From Candidatus Hecatellales archaeon B24 (lineage in GTDB: Archaea > Thermoproteota > Bathyarchaeia > Hecatellales > Hecatellaceae): a stretch of DNA of 33,681 nucleotides. The notes under the pieces were generated by a model. The model did no database searches and was not told the DNA's origin. It worked only from the letters and a program-made list of their open reading frames with translations. This document shows, one piece after another, positions 18,366 to 27,088 of the stretch; the stretch's first letter is position 1, and every line of letters begins with the position of its first letter. The stretch covers positions 1 through 33,681 of the forward strand of contig LUCC01000003.1 of NCBI GenBank assembly GCA_001593855.1, written 5' to 3'. The position numbers and the translations under genes were made by a program.

Positions 18366-19490
18366 TTACCTGATAAGCTTCTTAAGTTTTTGAGCCATAT
18401 ACTTGAAGTCTTCCTCGCCGAGACCCTGATGGCATGGAAGCGAGAAAACCTGGCGGGAGGCAGCCTCCGTGTTAGGCTGGCTTCTAGGTCTAATCCCGTA
18501 CTTCCTCCGGTAGTATGGTGCCATGTGGATGGGTGGCTGATAGAAAACCTTGGTCTGAATCCCGGAGGCGTTAAGCTTTAAAACCAGCTTGTTCCTCTCC
18601 CCCACTTTTCCTCCTCTAAGCCTAACCGTGTAGAGGCTCCAGGCATGCCTGTACCCGGGAGGCTCCTCTGGAGGGACAAGCCTTCCAATGCCTTCCAGCA
18701 GGGAAGTTAGGATTTGAGCGTTTTTACGTCTGGCCTCTAAAAGTCTTGGAAGCTTCTGAAGCTGGTAGTAGCCTAAGGCTGCAGCAACCTCCGTCATTTT
18801 ATAGTTGTGGCCAAGCCTTTCGCTTGAACCATATCTTCCGAAGCCATGCACTCTTATGGATTGAAGCTCTTCAGCGTAGTCCCTCCGGTTGGTGGTAATC
18901 ATTCCGCCTTCACCGGTCGTTATAACGCTTAGAGCGTTAAAGCTGAAGCATGCAAGGTCGCCGTAGGTTCCAGCCTTGCTTCCTTTAAGCTCGGCCCCGT
19001 GGGCTTGGCAGGCATGCTCTATAACGAAAATGTCGTGCTCACGGGCTATCTCGTTTATTTCCTCCATTTCAGCCATGAGACCGTAGACGTGGACTGGAAC
19101 GATGGCTCTGGTCTTGCTTGTAACCTTCTCTTCAACCGATTTCGGGTCTAAGCAGTAGGTTTTCGGGTTTATATCTGCGAAAACCGGTTTAGCCCCTGTT
19201 AGAGCCACGGCCTCCGCTGTGGAGGTTTGGGTGAAGCTTGGAACTATAACTTCGTCTCCAGAGCCTACGTCAGCCAGCATTAAGGCTGCATGTAAGGCGG
19301 CGGTCCCTGAGCTTACGGCTACAGCATATTTCACTCCCACGTATTTGGCGTAGGCTTCCTCAAACTTTTTCACGTAAGCTCCTGAACCTGTTTCGTCTGT
19401 AAGCGTTTTACCCCTTAGAACTCCTACTACTGCTTCCACTTCCTCCCTCCCGATGGAGGGCTGAAACATCTGAATGTTCTTTCTCACCAC
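18366..19490 (-). CDS. DegT/DnrJ/EryC1/StrS-family protein lacking the canonical PLP lysine
   Basis: 374 aa; AVSSGTAALHAALMLADVGSGDEVIVPSFT, IVPVHVYGLMAEM, IEHACQAHGAELKG, CFSFNALSVITTGEGGMITTN. Confidence 0.92.
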   Translation of the reverse strand: MVRKNIQMFQPSIGREEVEAVVGVLRGKTLTDETGSGAYVKKFEEAYAKYVGVKYAVAVSSGTAALHAALMLADVGSGDEVIVPSFTQTSTAEAVALTGAKPVFADINPKTYCLDPKSVEEKVTSKTRAIVPVHVYGLMAEMEEINEIAREHDIFVIEHACQAHGAELKGSKAGTYGDLACFSFNALSVITTGEGGMITTNRRDYAEELQSIRVHGFGRYGSSERLGHNYKMTEVAAALGYYQLQKLPRLLEARRKNAQILTSLLEGIGRLVPPEEPPGYRHAWSLYTVRLRGGKVGERNKLVLKLNASGIQTKVFYQPPIHMAPYYRRKYGIRPRSQPNTEAASRQVFSLPCHQGLGEEDFKYMAQKLKKLIR

Positions 19491-19572
19491 TTCTCCGCCG
19501 AAAATATTTTACCCTACCCTTTAGGTTATAAACCTTTTACGTGTAGACGTAGGAGAGAACGGTAGAAACACG

Positions 19573-20853
19573 TTGGAAAGCAGAAAAATGAGGAAAAACG
19601 TCTTCTTCATTCCGGTGGCTTCCACGGTTCATACTGCACGGGTTCAAAGCAGAATTGCCAGGGCTAGGAGCCTCCTCTCTTCAAGAGGCTTAAAAGTATA
19701 CGGCTCGGTGAAGCCTGTATGCTCCCCTTCGGAGGCCCCATCCTTCAGCCCGGAGGAGTACGATGTGGTGGTGATTTTCGTTGCAAGCGGCGGAACCAGC
19801 AGAACCCTGGCTGAGTTAGCCTTCAGGAAAAACTGGATGCTTTGGGCTTACCATGAAAACAACAGTCTGCCCTCGGCTTTAAGCGCTAAAGAAAAACTTG
19901 AAGCCTTGGAAGGCTGGAGGGGAGAAATAGTCTACAGCCAGCTTAAGGATGCCCCCAAGGAAGTCCTAGCCGAAGTTGAAGCCTCCCAAGCCCTTAAAAC
20001 CCTCAGAGGCTTAACCTTCCTCCTACTGACCGGGGAAAACAAGCTTAAAGAGTTAAAGCCGAAGCTTGAAAAGCTTTCAAAGGTCTTCGGCCTTAAAGCT
20101 CTACCCGTCTCCTTCACAGCTCTTATGAAAGTCTACGAGGAGGTTGAAACGGGGAAGGTTGAGGAGGTTTTAAAGGAGAAGCTGGGGGGAGTGAAGCTTG
20201 CGAGAGTTTCAGCTGAAAGCTTAAAGAAGCCCTTAAAGCTTTACCTCGCCGTGAAAAATCTGCTTGAAAAGTTTAAGGCTGAAGCTTTAACCATAGACTG
20301 TTTCCCCTTCATTACGGGAAAAGGCTTCACCCCCTGTATAATGCTGTCTCTTTTGAACAGCGAAGGGGTGCCCGCCGTCTGCGAGGCAGACATCGACACG
20401 CTTCCGATTTTCCTAGCCCTATCTAAAACCCTGAAAAAGCCTGTGTGGATGGCGAACCTATCCGGTTTCAATTCTGTGGGAAAAACGGTGACGTTGGCTC
20501 ACTGCACAGCGCCTCTAAGCCTAAAGGGGAAGAGAACGTTTCCTGCAAGGTTTAAAAGCCATTTCGAAACTGGGATGGACATTTCGCTGGACATATTCCT
20601 GCCTAGGGGGCCTGTGACCTTATCCCACTTCTCCCTCGGAAACTTCAGGCTTACGGTAGCCTACGGGATACTTGTAAAATCGCAGCTGGGCCTTCCAGGC
20701 ATGTGTAGAAGCCAGGCTAGGGTTAAAGTTGAAGGAAGCCTTGAAAGGCTTCTGGCATCTACGGGCAACCATCAAATTTTATGCTATGGAAACCAGGTTG
20801 AGATGTTAACTAGGTTTGGAAGGAAAATAGGGGTGGAAACGGTTATAGCTTAA
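19573..20853 (+). CDS. L-fucose/L-arabinose isomerase-like protein
   Basis: 426 aa; LTIDCFPFITGKGFTPCIMLSLLNSEGVPAVCEADIDTLPIFLALS and TVTLAHCTAP match the C-terminal metal-binding part of the family. Likely TTG start. Confidence 0.7.
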   Translation: MESRKMRKNVFFIPVASTVHTARVQSRIARARSLLSSRGLKVYGSVKPVCSPSEAPSFSPEEYDVVVIFVASGGTSRTLAELAFRKNWMLWAYHENNSLPSALSAKEKLEALEGWRGEIVYSQLKDAPKEVLAEVEASQALKTLRGLTFLLLTGENKLKELKPKLEKLSKVFGLKALPVSFTALMKVYEEVETGKVEEVLKEKLGGVKLARVSAESLKKPLKLYLAVKNLLEKFKAEALTIDCFPFITGKGFTPCIMLSLLNSEGVPAVCEADIDTLPIFLALSKTLKKPVWMANLSGFNSVGKTVTLAHCTAPLSLKGKRTFPARFKSHFETGMDISLDIFLPRGPVTLSHFSLGNFRLTVAYGILVKSQLGLPGMCRSQARVKVEGSLERLLASTGNHQILCYGNQVEMLTRFGRKIGVETVIA

Positions 20854-20909
20854 GGCTTAAAGGTAAAAATTTATAAACCATACGCCATTAAAGTTTTTAG
20901 CTTTATATA

Positions 20910-20992
20910 GGGCTGGTTGGTGAACTTCAAAGTTGCCTTTAACATTTAACGGCTCAAAGTTGAAACCATGCCTCCCCGAAACCCGCCAGCCC
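20910..20992 (+). ncRNA. Candidate structured RNA / rpoK leader (long-range stem)
   Basis: GGGCTGGTTGGT (20910-20921) pairs with ACCCGCCAGCCC (20981-20992) with one mismatch. Internal hairpins GGUGAACU-UCAA-AGUUGCC and UUUAAC...GUUGAA. TATA-like TTTATAAA at 20870-20877. Confidence 0.25.
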
Positions 20993-21013
20993 GTGAAGCT
21001 CTAGCAGGATTTT

Positions 21014-21298
21014 ATGGGATGGGGGTTTAAGCTTATAACTTCGGAAAAAACGATAACCGGGCCTCCGAGACTCACCCGGTTTGAGAAAGCCAGAATTATA
21101 GGGGCCAGAGCCCTCCAGATAAGCTTAGGCGCCCCCATCCTAATAGAAACCCCGGAAAACGTCAGCCACCCAATAGACATAGCGAAGCTTGAACTCGAGA
21201 AGGGCTTTCTACCTATAACCATTAGAAGGAAGCTTCCCGACGGAAGCTACGTGGACATCGCCATTCAAGACCTCGTTCAAGCTGAGAAGGAAGGATAA
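21014..21298 (+). CDS. rpoK: DNA-directed RNA polymerase subunit K (Rpb6 homolog)
   Basis: 94 aa; GPPRLTRFEKARIIGARALQISLGAPILI...PIDIAKLELEKGFLPITIRRKLPDG. Confidence 0.95.
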   Translation: MGWGFKLITSEKTITGPPRLTRFEKARIIGARALQISLGAPILIETPENVSHPIDIAKLELEKGFLPITIRRKLPDGSYVDIAIQDLVQAEKEG

Positions 21299-21300
21299 AC

Positions 21301-21510
21301 GTGGGCAGCCTGTCAGACCCTTCACCTTGGCTTCAAGCCTTCATAGTTTTGGCTTTAATCTCAGCAACATTTTTCATAGCCGAAAGCCTTTACGGCTTCC
21401 TCCTCCGGGATGAATTCAAAATATTCGTTTTCTACGCTCCGGCAGCTCTATCCCTGGCCGCATATCTCTACCTTAAGCTCACCGAGAAAAGCCGAGAAAG
21501 AAAGGCATGA
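21301..21510 (+). CDS. Small two-TM membrane protein of unknown function
   Basis: 69 aa; GTG start 2 nt after the rpoK stop; hydrophobic segments AFIVLALISATFFIAESLYGFLL and IFVFYAPAALSLAAYLYLKL. Confidence 0.6.
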   Translation: MGSLSDPSPWLQAFIVLALISATFFIAESLYGFLLRDEFKIFVFYAPAALSLAAYLYLKLTEKSRERKA

Positions 21511-22702
21511 AGTTTGAAGCTTCTAGGAATAAGCCTGTCCGGCTGGCTGAAATCTCGTCGAACCTTTCAGCGGGCTTAAGCCTTCCAGGCCTAGCTGGAA
21601 AAGTATAAACTATGAAGGGAACAGGGTCGCTGGTGTGAACCTTAGCGTTTATCGGCGTCGCATGGTCTGCCAGAACCCCTAAAACGAATTCTTCCTTCCT
21701 GCTTTCCAAGCCTTCAAGAAGCCTGCTTAGAAGCCTTCTATCCAAGTCCTCTATGGCTTTAACCTTTAACTCTAATTTTCCCGTATGGCCCGCTTCGTCC
21801 GGGGCTTCCACGTGAACAACGACTAGGTCACGGGTTTCCAAGGCTTTTAGGGCTGCGTCAGCCTTTCCCTCGTAGTTGGTATCTAGATATCCTGTGGCTC
21901 CTGGAACGTTGAGAACCTCCATGCCTAGGAGAGAACCGATTCCCCTGCCGATGTTTACCGCCGAAATCATAGCTGCATCCAAGCCGAACTTCCCGGTGAA
22001 AGTTAAAATTTGCGGTTTCCTGCCGGGAGCCCAGAACCAGACCATGTTTCCAGGCTTAAGCCCACGCTTAACCCTCTTAAGGTTGACAGGATGATTTGAG
22101 AGAACCTTATGGGAGGCTTCAGAAGCCTGGTTAAGAAGCCTGGCTGTTGAAGCAGCTTCAGCCTTTAAAGGCTTCACCTTAAGCTTTTCAACAGGCTCGC
22201 CTACGTGGTCGTGGGGAGGATAGGTTTCCAAGGCTTCAGAGTGTTTCATGCCTCTGAGCACGGCTACATGCCTGAAGCCTACTCCAACATGGATTTCCAG
22301 TTCGCCGAGAACTTCGGAGTCTCTTAAGGCTTTGAGAAGTTGAGAGGCTTCCTCCGTGGAAATATGGCCTGCGGAGTAGTCGGCTAAGAGCCCCTCCTCC
22401 ACGGTTACCAGGTTGCATCTTAGGGCTAGGTCTTCCCTTTTAAGCCTTACACCGATTCCAGCGGCTTCCAGCGGTCCTCTGGCAACCTGTAAATGTTTAG
22501 GGTTGTAGCCTAGGATGGCTAGAATAGCTGTTTCCGACCCTGGGTCTACACCTTCCGGTATGGTTTGAATCAGCCCGCACATGCCGTTGGAAGCTAAAAA
22601 GTCCATGTGAGGATGCTTCGCCAGGCTAAGCGGAGTTCCAAGCCTAACCTCATCCGACATGCCGTCGCCGATGACAAGTACAAACTTCAAGGCTAAAAGC
22701 AA
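21479..22702 (-). CDS. apgM: 2,3-bisphosphoglycerate-independent phosphoglycerate mutase, archaeal type
   Basis: 407 aa; VLVIGDGMSDE, PGSETAILAILGYNP, DYSAGHISTEEA, HVEAPDEAGHTG, ADHATP...HTSDPVPF. Confidence 0.94.
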   Translation of the reverse strand: MLLALKFVLVIGDGMSDEVRLGTPLSLAKHPHMDFLASNGMCGLIQTIPEGVDPGSETAILAILGYNPKHLQVARGPLEAAGIGVRLKREDLALRCNLVTVEEGLLADYSAGHISTEEASQLLKALRDSEVLGELEIHVGVGFRHVAVLRGMKHSEALETYPPHDHVGEPVEKLKVKPLKAEAASTARLLNQASEASHKVLSNHPVNLKRVKRGLKPGNMVWFWAPGRKPQILTFTGKFGLDAAMISAVNIGRGIGSLLGMEVLNVPGATGYLDTNYEGKADAALKALETRDLVVVHVEAPDEAGHTGKLELKVKAIEDLDRRLLSRLLEGLESRKEEFVLGVLADHATPINAKVHTSDPVPFIVYTFPARPGRLKPAERFDEISASRTGLFLEASNFMPFFLGFSR

Positions 22703-22760
22703 AAACGGACAATACTACTTATTACTTTTGCTGGCGAACGGATGGTTTAGAGGTGAAATC

Positions 22761-23912
22761 TTGTTGACGGGAGAACTAGCGGAAAGAGAAATGGCTGAGA
22801 TTGCTGGGAAGCTTGTGAGAGATTCGCTTAGGATTGGAAGGAAGCCTGATGGAGACTTTGAAGCTGTACGCATAATGTATAATTCCACTGATTCCACCTG
22901 CGCCGAGTTTGCTTTAAAGGTGGAGGAAGAATGCTGGAAGGCTGGAGCCCACACGCTTATGCTTCCCTACAGTTCAGCCAGACAGAAAACCAGGTTCACG
23001 GTAACCCCCCGAGAATCCTTAGCCCAAATGAACCCCATGGCTGAAGCCCTAGCAAAAACCATCGACGTCTCCATTTTCATCGGCGAGGAAGATGACCCGG
23101 GCTGGAGCAGAAACCTGGCTGACAGGGTTAAGCTTCAAGCCCCTCACAAGCAGAAGCTCCGGGAAATCCTAGACGAGAGGAAGGTGAGGTGGGCCTACGT
23201 GGGCTGGCCTATTCCTGGAGCCGCCCGAGGCTACGAGTGCCCGCTGGAGAAATTCCGCCAGATATTCTTCAACAGCATCCGCCAGTCCTTCACCGACGAG
23301 GTTAGAAAGCTGTGCGAATATTACAGGCAGGCTTTGGAGGGGGCAGACCAGGTGACCGTGAGGGCTGAGGATGGAACAGACCTTACCTTTAGTATTAAGG
23401 GACGGCCAATCCTGGTTGACGATGCCTATATTTCCGAGGAGGATGTTAAACGCGGTGACGTAGGGCTTAACATTCCCACAGGAGAAGTTTTCGTAGCGCC
23501 CCTAGAGGATTCAGCCAACGGAACCATACGCTTTGAGAAAGTAGCCATTCCAGGCTTCGGAAGAATACTTGGGCTTAAGCTAACCTTCAGAGATGGCCGT
23601 GTGGTTGAATACGAAGCTTCGGAGGGGCGTGAAGTTTTCACCCGCTTTCTCGAAGCCAACACAGGTGATAAGGACCGGATTGCAGAGCTTGGAATAGGCT
23701 GCAACCCCGGCGCCCAGTACACGGGTGGAAGCATCATAGTCGACGAGAAAATCTATGGAACCCTCCACATAGCCATAGGAAGCAACACAGGCGCCTACCA
23801 CGGCCGGAACAAGGCCTCCAGCCACCTTGACATGGTAAAGAACATGAAGGAAGGCGTGCTTCTAGCCGACGGAAAACTCGTCATGCAACAGGGTAAACCT
23901 TTAAAGCTCTGA
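22761..23912 (+). CDS. M29-family aminopeptidase (thermophilic metalloprotease)
   Basis: ORF opens at 22659; the likely start is TTG at 22761 after GAGGTGA. ELGIGCNPGAQYTGGSIIVDEKIYGTLHIAIGSNTGAYHGRNKASSHLDMV is characteristic. Confidence 0.9.
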   Translation: MLTGELAEREMAEIAGKLVRDSLRIGRKPDGDFEAVRIMYNSTDSTCAEFALKVEEECWKAGAHTLMLPYSSARQKTRFTVTPRESLAQMNPMAEALAKTIDVSIFIGEEDDPGWSRNLADRVKLQAPHKQKLREILDERKVRWAYVGWPIPGAARGYECPLEKFRQIFFNSIRQSFTDEVRKLCEYYRQALEGADQVTVRAEDGTDLTFSIKGRPILVDDAYISEEDVKRGDVGLNIPTGEVFVAPLEDSANGTIRFEKVAIPGFGRILGLKLTFRDGRVVEYEASEGREVFTRFLEANTGDKDRIAELGIGCNPGAQYTGGSIIVDEKIYGTLHIAIGSNTGAYHGRNKASSHLDMVKNMKEGVLLADGKLVMQQGKPLKL

Positions 23913-23957
23913 CCTTAAAAAAGGAAATCACGGCTTTCCAGCTCTTTTCTCAAATGT

Positions 23958-24497
23958 TTAAGACGGTTTTTTAAGCTGAACGGTTTCCCAGCTTTCCAAG
24001 GGCAGCTTCCTAACCATTAGAAGAGCGTCTTCGCCGTCGATGTAGTAGTGGGGTAAGGTCTTGTTTTCTTTGAAGCCCAGTTTCCGGTAGAGCTTTATGG
24101 CGGAGCTGTTGCTCACTCTAACCTCTAGGTATACTTCGTGGCAGGCGTATTTCTCGTAGAGGTTTTCCATGGCCTTAACCATGAGGAGGGTTGCAAGTCC
24201 TCTAAGCCTATGCTCGGGTAAAACCGCTATGGAGACCACATGCCCCTTCCTTGTAAGCTTGAACTTTAAAAAGCCTGAAAGCCCATGCTCAACCCTGCAC
24301 ATGACGTAGCCAACTATCTTCCCTCCAGCCTCAGCTACCAAGAAAGCTTCCGGATTAGAATGGTGGATTTCAAGGAAGAAATAGGAGGTATAGTTTTCAG
24401 GTAGACATTTCCTGTTTATCTCTATTACGCTTTCAAGGTCTTCCTCTCTGAAACTTCTAATATGGTAGGCTTGGCCGGCACTCATTACGCCGTGCAC
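23958..24497 (-). CDS. GNAT N-acetyltransferase, RimI/Ard1-like
   Basis: 179 aa; VVSIAVLPEHRLRGLATLLMVKAMENL...VYLEVRVSNSSAIKLYRKLGFKE. Confidence 0.93.
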   Translation of the reverse strand: MHGVMSAGQAYHIRSFREEDLESVIEINRKCLPENYTSYFFLEIHHSNPEAFLVAEAGGKIVGYVMCRVEHGLSGFLKFKLTRKGHVVSIAVLPEHRLRGLATLLMVKAMENLYEKYACHEVYLEVRVSNSSAIKLYRKLGFKENKTLPHYYIDGEDALLMVRKLPLESWETVQLKKPS

Positions 24498-24611
24498 ACC
24501 ACTTCAAGTTAGGCTCATACTTAAAATAAGAGTTTTTAGTTAACGCTACCCTTTAATTACTTTAAGCCTTTCACTAGCTTTAGAGATTTACTTTCAGCCG
24601 GCTGATGGACA

Positions 24612-25703
24612 ATGACCATTTACAGCGGGGAAACCAGGATTTTAAGCCTTTCAGAGCTTCAGGCCCTAATAGAATCAGAGTTCCCCGTTGAATCAGTGGT
24701 CTACGAGTTCGGCTTACCCTACTTCCTAGTTAGGCTTCCACCCCAACACAAAGAAAACTTTGAGAGGCTTGTATCCAAGCTTAAACCTTACGGGTTTATC
24801 CCTGTTCTGAGGAGAGGAGTGCTGGGTGAAACCATTATAAGAATCCTGTCGAAGCCCGCTCCATCCAAGAAGCCCAGCAGAACCCCGCTGATTCTTTTCT
24901 TAGTAACCTGTGTAACCATTTTCATAAGCGGATACTTCAATTCAACCGTCTGGAACCTTCTCTTCCAGGAGAGTATTTTCCTCCATGCAGCCTTTTTCAC
25001 CATAGGACTTCTCGCCATCGTCGGGCTTCATGAACTCGGCCATAAGACGGCTGCGGCTCTCAGAGGTATTGAGTCCACATCCCCCTACTTCATTCCAGGT
25101 CCACCCTTCCCCATAGGCTTCGGAACTCTAGGCGCCGTAATCATGCAGAAGGAGCCTCCAACCAACAGAGACCAGCTTTTCGACCTGGGATTCAGCGGCC
25201 CCATAACAGGCTTCATAGTCACCTTAATCGTGGCCGCTGTCTCGCTGGGAATGGCTAAAGCCGTCAGCCCTTCCATCCTAGCCCAGCTTGAAGCCCAAGG
25301 CGTTCAAATGATAAATCTTCCATCGTCGCTGGCGTGGGAGCTGCTTGCGGGAGCTATAATACCTGAGGTTAAAGGCAAGATTATGCTTACTCCGCCCTTA
25401 GGGCTCGCAGCCTGGATAGGCTTCATCGTTACCTATTTAAACCTGCTTCCAGCATGGCAACTGGACGGTGGCCACATAGCCAGGGCCATGTTCGGGGAGA
25501 GAGGACACCTAATCGCCTCCTTCATAGGGGTAATCATAGCCTTCGTCACAGGCTTCTGGTTCTTCGGCTTGATAATCCTCTTCTTCATGGGCAGAAAACA
25601 CATGGGCCCCCTAGACGACATTACACCTCTTTCAAAAAGCAGGAAGGCTTTAGGCGCCTCAGCCTACCTGATTCTAGCCTTAAGCGCCGTAATCCTGTGG
25701 TAG
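24612..25703 (+). CDS. Site-2 protease family (M50) membrane metalloprotease, EGY-like
   Basis: 363 aa; GLHELGHKTAA zinc motif, NLLPAWQLDGGHIARAMFG second motif, multiple TM segments, N-terminal soluble domain. Confidence 0.92.
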   Translation: MTIYSGETRILSLSELQALIESEFPVESVVYEFGLPYFLVRLPPQHKENFERLVSKLKPYGFIPVLRRGVLGETIIRILSKPAPSKKPSRTPLILFLVTCVTIFISGYFNSTVWNLLFQESIFLHAAFFTIGLLAIVGLHELGHKTAAALRGIESTSPYFIPGPPFPIGFGTLGAVIMQKEPPTNRDQLFDLGFSGPITGFIVTLIVAAVSLGMAKAVSPSILAQLEAQGVQMINLPSSLAWELLAGAIIPEVKGKIMLTPPLGLAAWIGFIVTYLNLLPAWQLDGGHIARAMFGERGHLIASFIGVIIAFVTGFWFFGLIILFFMGRKHMGPLDDITPLSKSRKALGASAYLILALSAVILW

Positions 25704-25704
25704 G

Positions 25705-26967
25705 CTAAACCTTAACTTTTAGAAGGGTTTTCAGGGCTGATGGTAGGGCTACCACGCTGCCTTTTCCTATGCCTCTCAAGGCAAGCCTCATGGCGTCGTC
25801 AAGGTTTCTGGCGGTTTTAAACCCTAAAAGCTCTGAGGCTATGGTTTCGGGGAGGCCTGAAACTAGGTAAACCCTAAACTTGGACTGAAGCCTTCTAAGC
25901 CTTAAAATCTTGTGGAAGCCTGGTTCAGAACGCTCCTTGAAGATTCTTTCAGCCTTCTCAGCGTTTTTCGCCTCGCTAAGCCACAGGAGGAAGTTGGAGC
26001 CCAGCCTTTCCCCCGAGCATTCGGCAGCCAGAACAATGCTTCCACCCTCCTCAACCAGGTCTATCACCCTTTCCAAGGCCTGCTGGGCGCCGTCGAAGGT
26101 TGAGTCGTAGGGTTTACCTCCAGGCGAGACCAATGCCACCCTGACCTTGCCTTCAAAGGTTGAGGAAAAATTCTCCTCGAAGAAGACTACGGCCGCCCCA
26201 AAGGTTTCCTCCGGTTTTCCTGCGAAAACCCTTAGGGGGGCTTCATCCCAGCCGTATACCACGTGTACAGCGTAGGTGACGCCAGCCATTCTGGCAGCCT
26301 CTAGAAGCTCGGAGTAGAGGGGATTCCCCTCAAGCCTTCCAGCCCTAGCCTCCAAGCTTCCGTAGAGCATGTAGTTTCGGCTTAAGGTGCGAAGGCTTCC
26401 GGCGGCTGAAAGCAGCGTCTGCCCAAGCCCGCTGTATCCAGCGTAGGGGTGAGGTGAAACCTTCCCGATTAAAACTTTAATTTCAGCTTCAACCACATCC
26501 TTTCTGAGGAAGACTTTAACCCTGCGGCTTGTTGAGCCTACTTCAGCGGTTTCTAGGCCTTCATCTCTAGGGTTGTGAACTCCAACCCTGCAGCCTTCAC
26601 AGGTTTCACCCAGCAGCTCTAAGGCTTCCTCCAGGTCGTAGGCTTCCCCTAAGCCTCTACCGAAGAGGAAAGCTGTTTTATCCCTTGAGACTCCTCCTGC
26701 CTCCAGTTCCTTCAGGATTTCAGCGGCTATGAGGCGGAGTGGCAGGGAGGAGGCGTATTCGTCTAGGAGGATTACAGCTCTCCCTCCAGCCTTAACCAGG
26801 CTGCTAAGCTTTAAACCGCTTAGAGGAGACTCGAAGGCTTTTGAAACCAGAGTTTCAGGGCTTGGAGGAGGGGAAAGCTCCCGGGGCTCTACAACTCCAA
26901 GATAGTTTTCAGCGGGAATATTGGCGCAGACCTCCGTCTCCCCGTAAGGTATCCAAACTTCAACCAT
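25705..26967 (-). CDS. LarA-family (DUF2088) protein, divergent active site
   Basis: 420 aa; VGVHNPRDEG, EAEIKVLIGKVSPHPYAGYSGLGQTLLSAAGSLRTLSRNY aligns with LarA NHDxRDxD and IxPHxxAGYSGGxKxIxPGxxGxxTxxxNH. Confidence 0.82.
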   Translation of the reverse strand: MVEVWIPYGETEVCANIPAENYLGVVEPRELSPPPSPETLVSKAFESPLSGLKLSSLVKAGGRAVILLDEYASSLPLRLIAAEILKELEAGGVSRDKTAFLFGRGLGEAYDLEEALELLGETCEGCRVGVHNPRDEGLETAEVGSTSRRVKVFLRKDVVEAEIKVLIGKVSPHPYAGYSGLGQTLLSAAGSLRTLSRNYMLYGSLEARAGRLEGNPLYSELLEAARMAGVTYAVHVVYGWDEAPLRVFAGKPEETFGAAVVFFEENFSSTFEGKVRVALVSPGGKPYDSTFDGAQQALERVIDLVEEGGSIVLAAECSGERLGSNFLLWLSEAKNAEKAERIFKERSEPGFHKILRLRRLQSKFRVYLVSGLPETIASELLGFKTARNLDDAMRLALRGIGKGSVVALPSALKTLLKVKV

Positions 26968-27088
26968 GACCTAACCCTTCACCATCAGGCCAGCTGCCGA
27001 GTGCCCGCCTTCAAGGAAATCCTAATGACTTCTATGGGCTTAATTTTTATAAAAGATTGCGTGCTGAGACGGGAGAAATCTTCTACGT

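Noticed and set aside
20910-20992. tRNA gene, based on a 7-bp GGGCTGG/CCAGCCC acceptor-like stem
   Set aside because: No T-arm GTTCRANNC consensus, no valid T-stem and no proper D-arm; retained only as an unclassified structured-RNA candidate.
20968-21030. Short ORF MPPRNPPAREALAGFYGMGV upstream of rpoK
   Set aside because: Only 20 codons, overlaps the RNA stem and the rpoK start; no independent support as a uORF.
27040-27060. TTTTTATAAAAG as a special palindromic operator
   Set aside because: Most simply a TATA box for the minus-strand LarA-like gene; too short to claim more.
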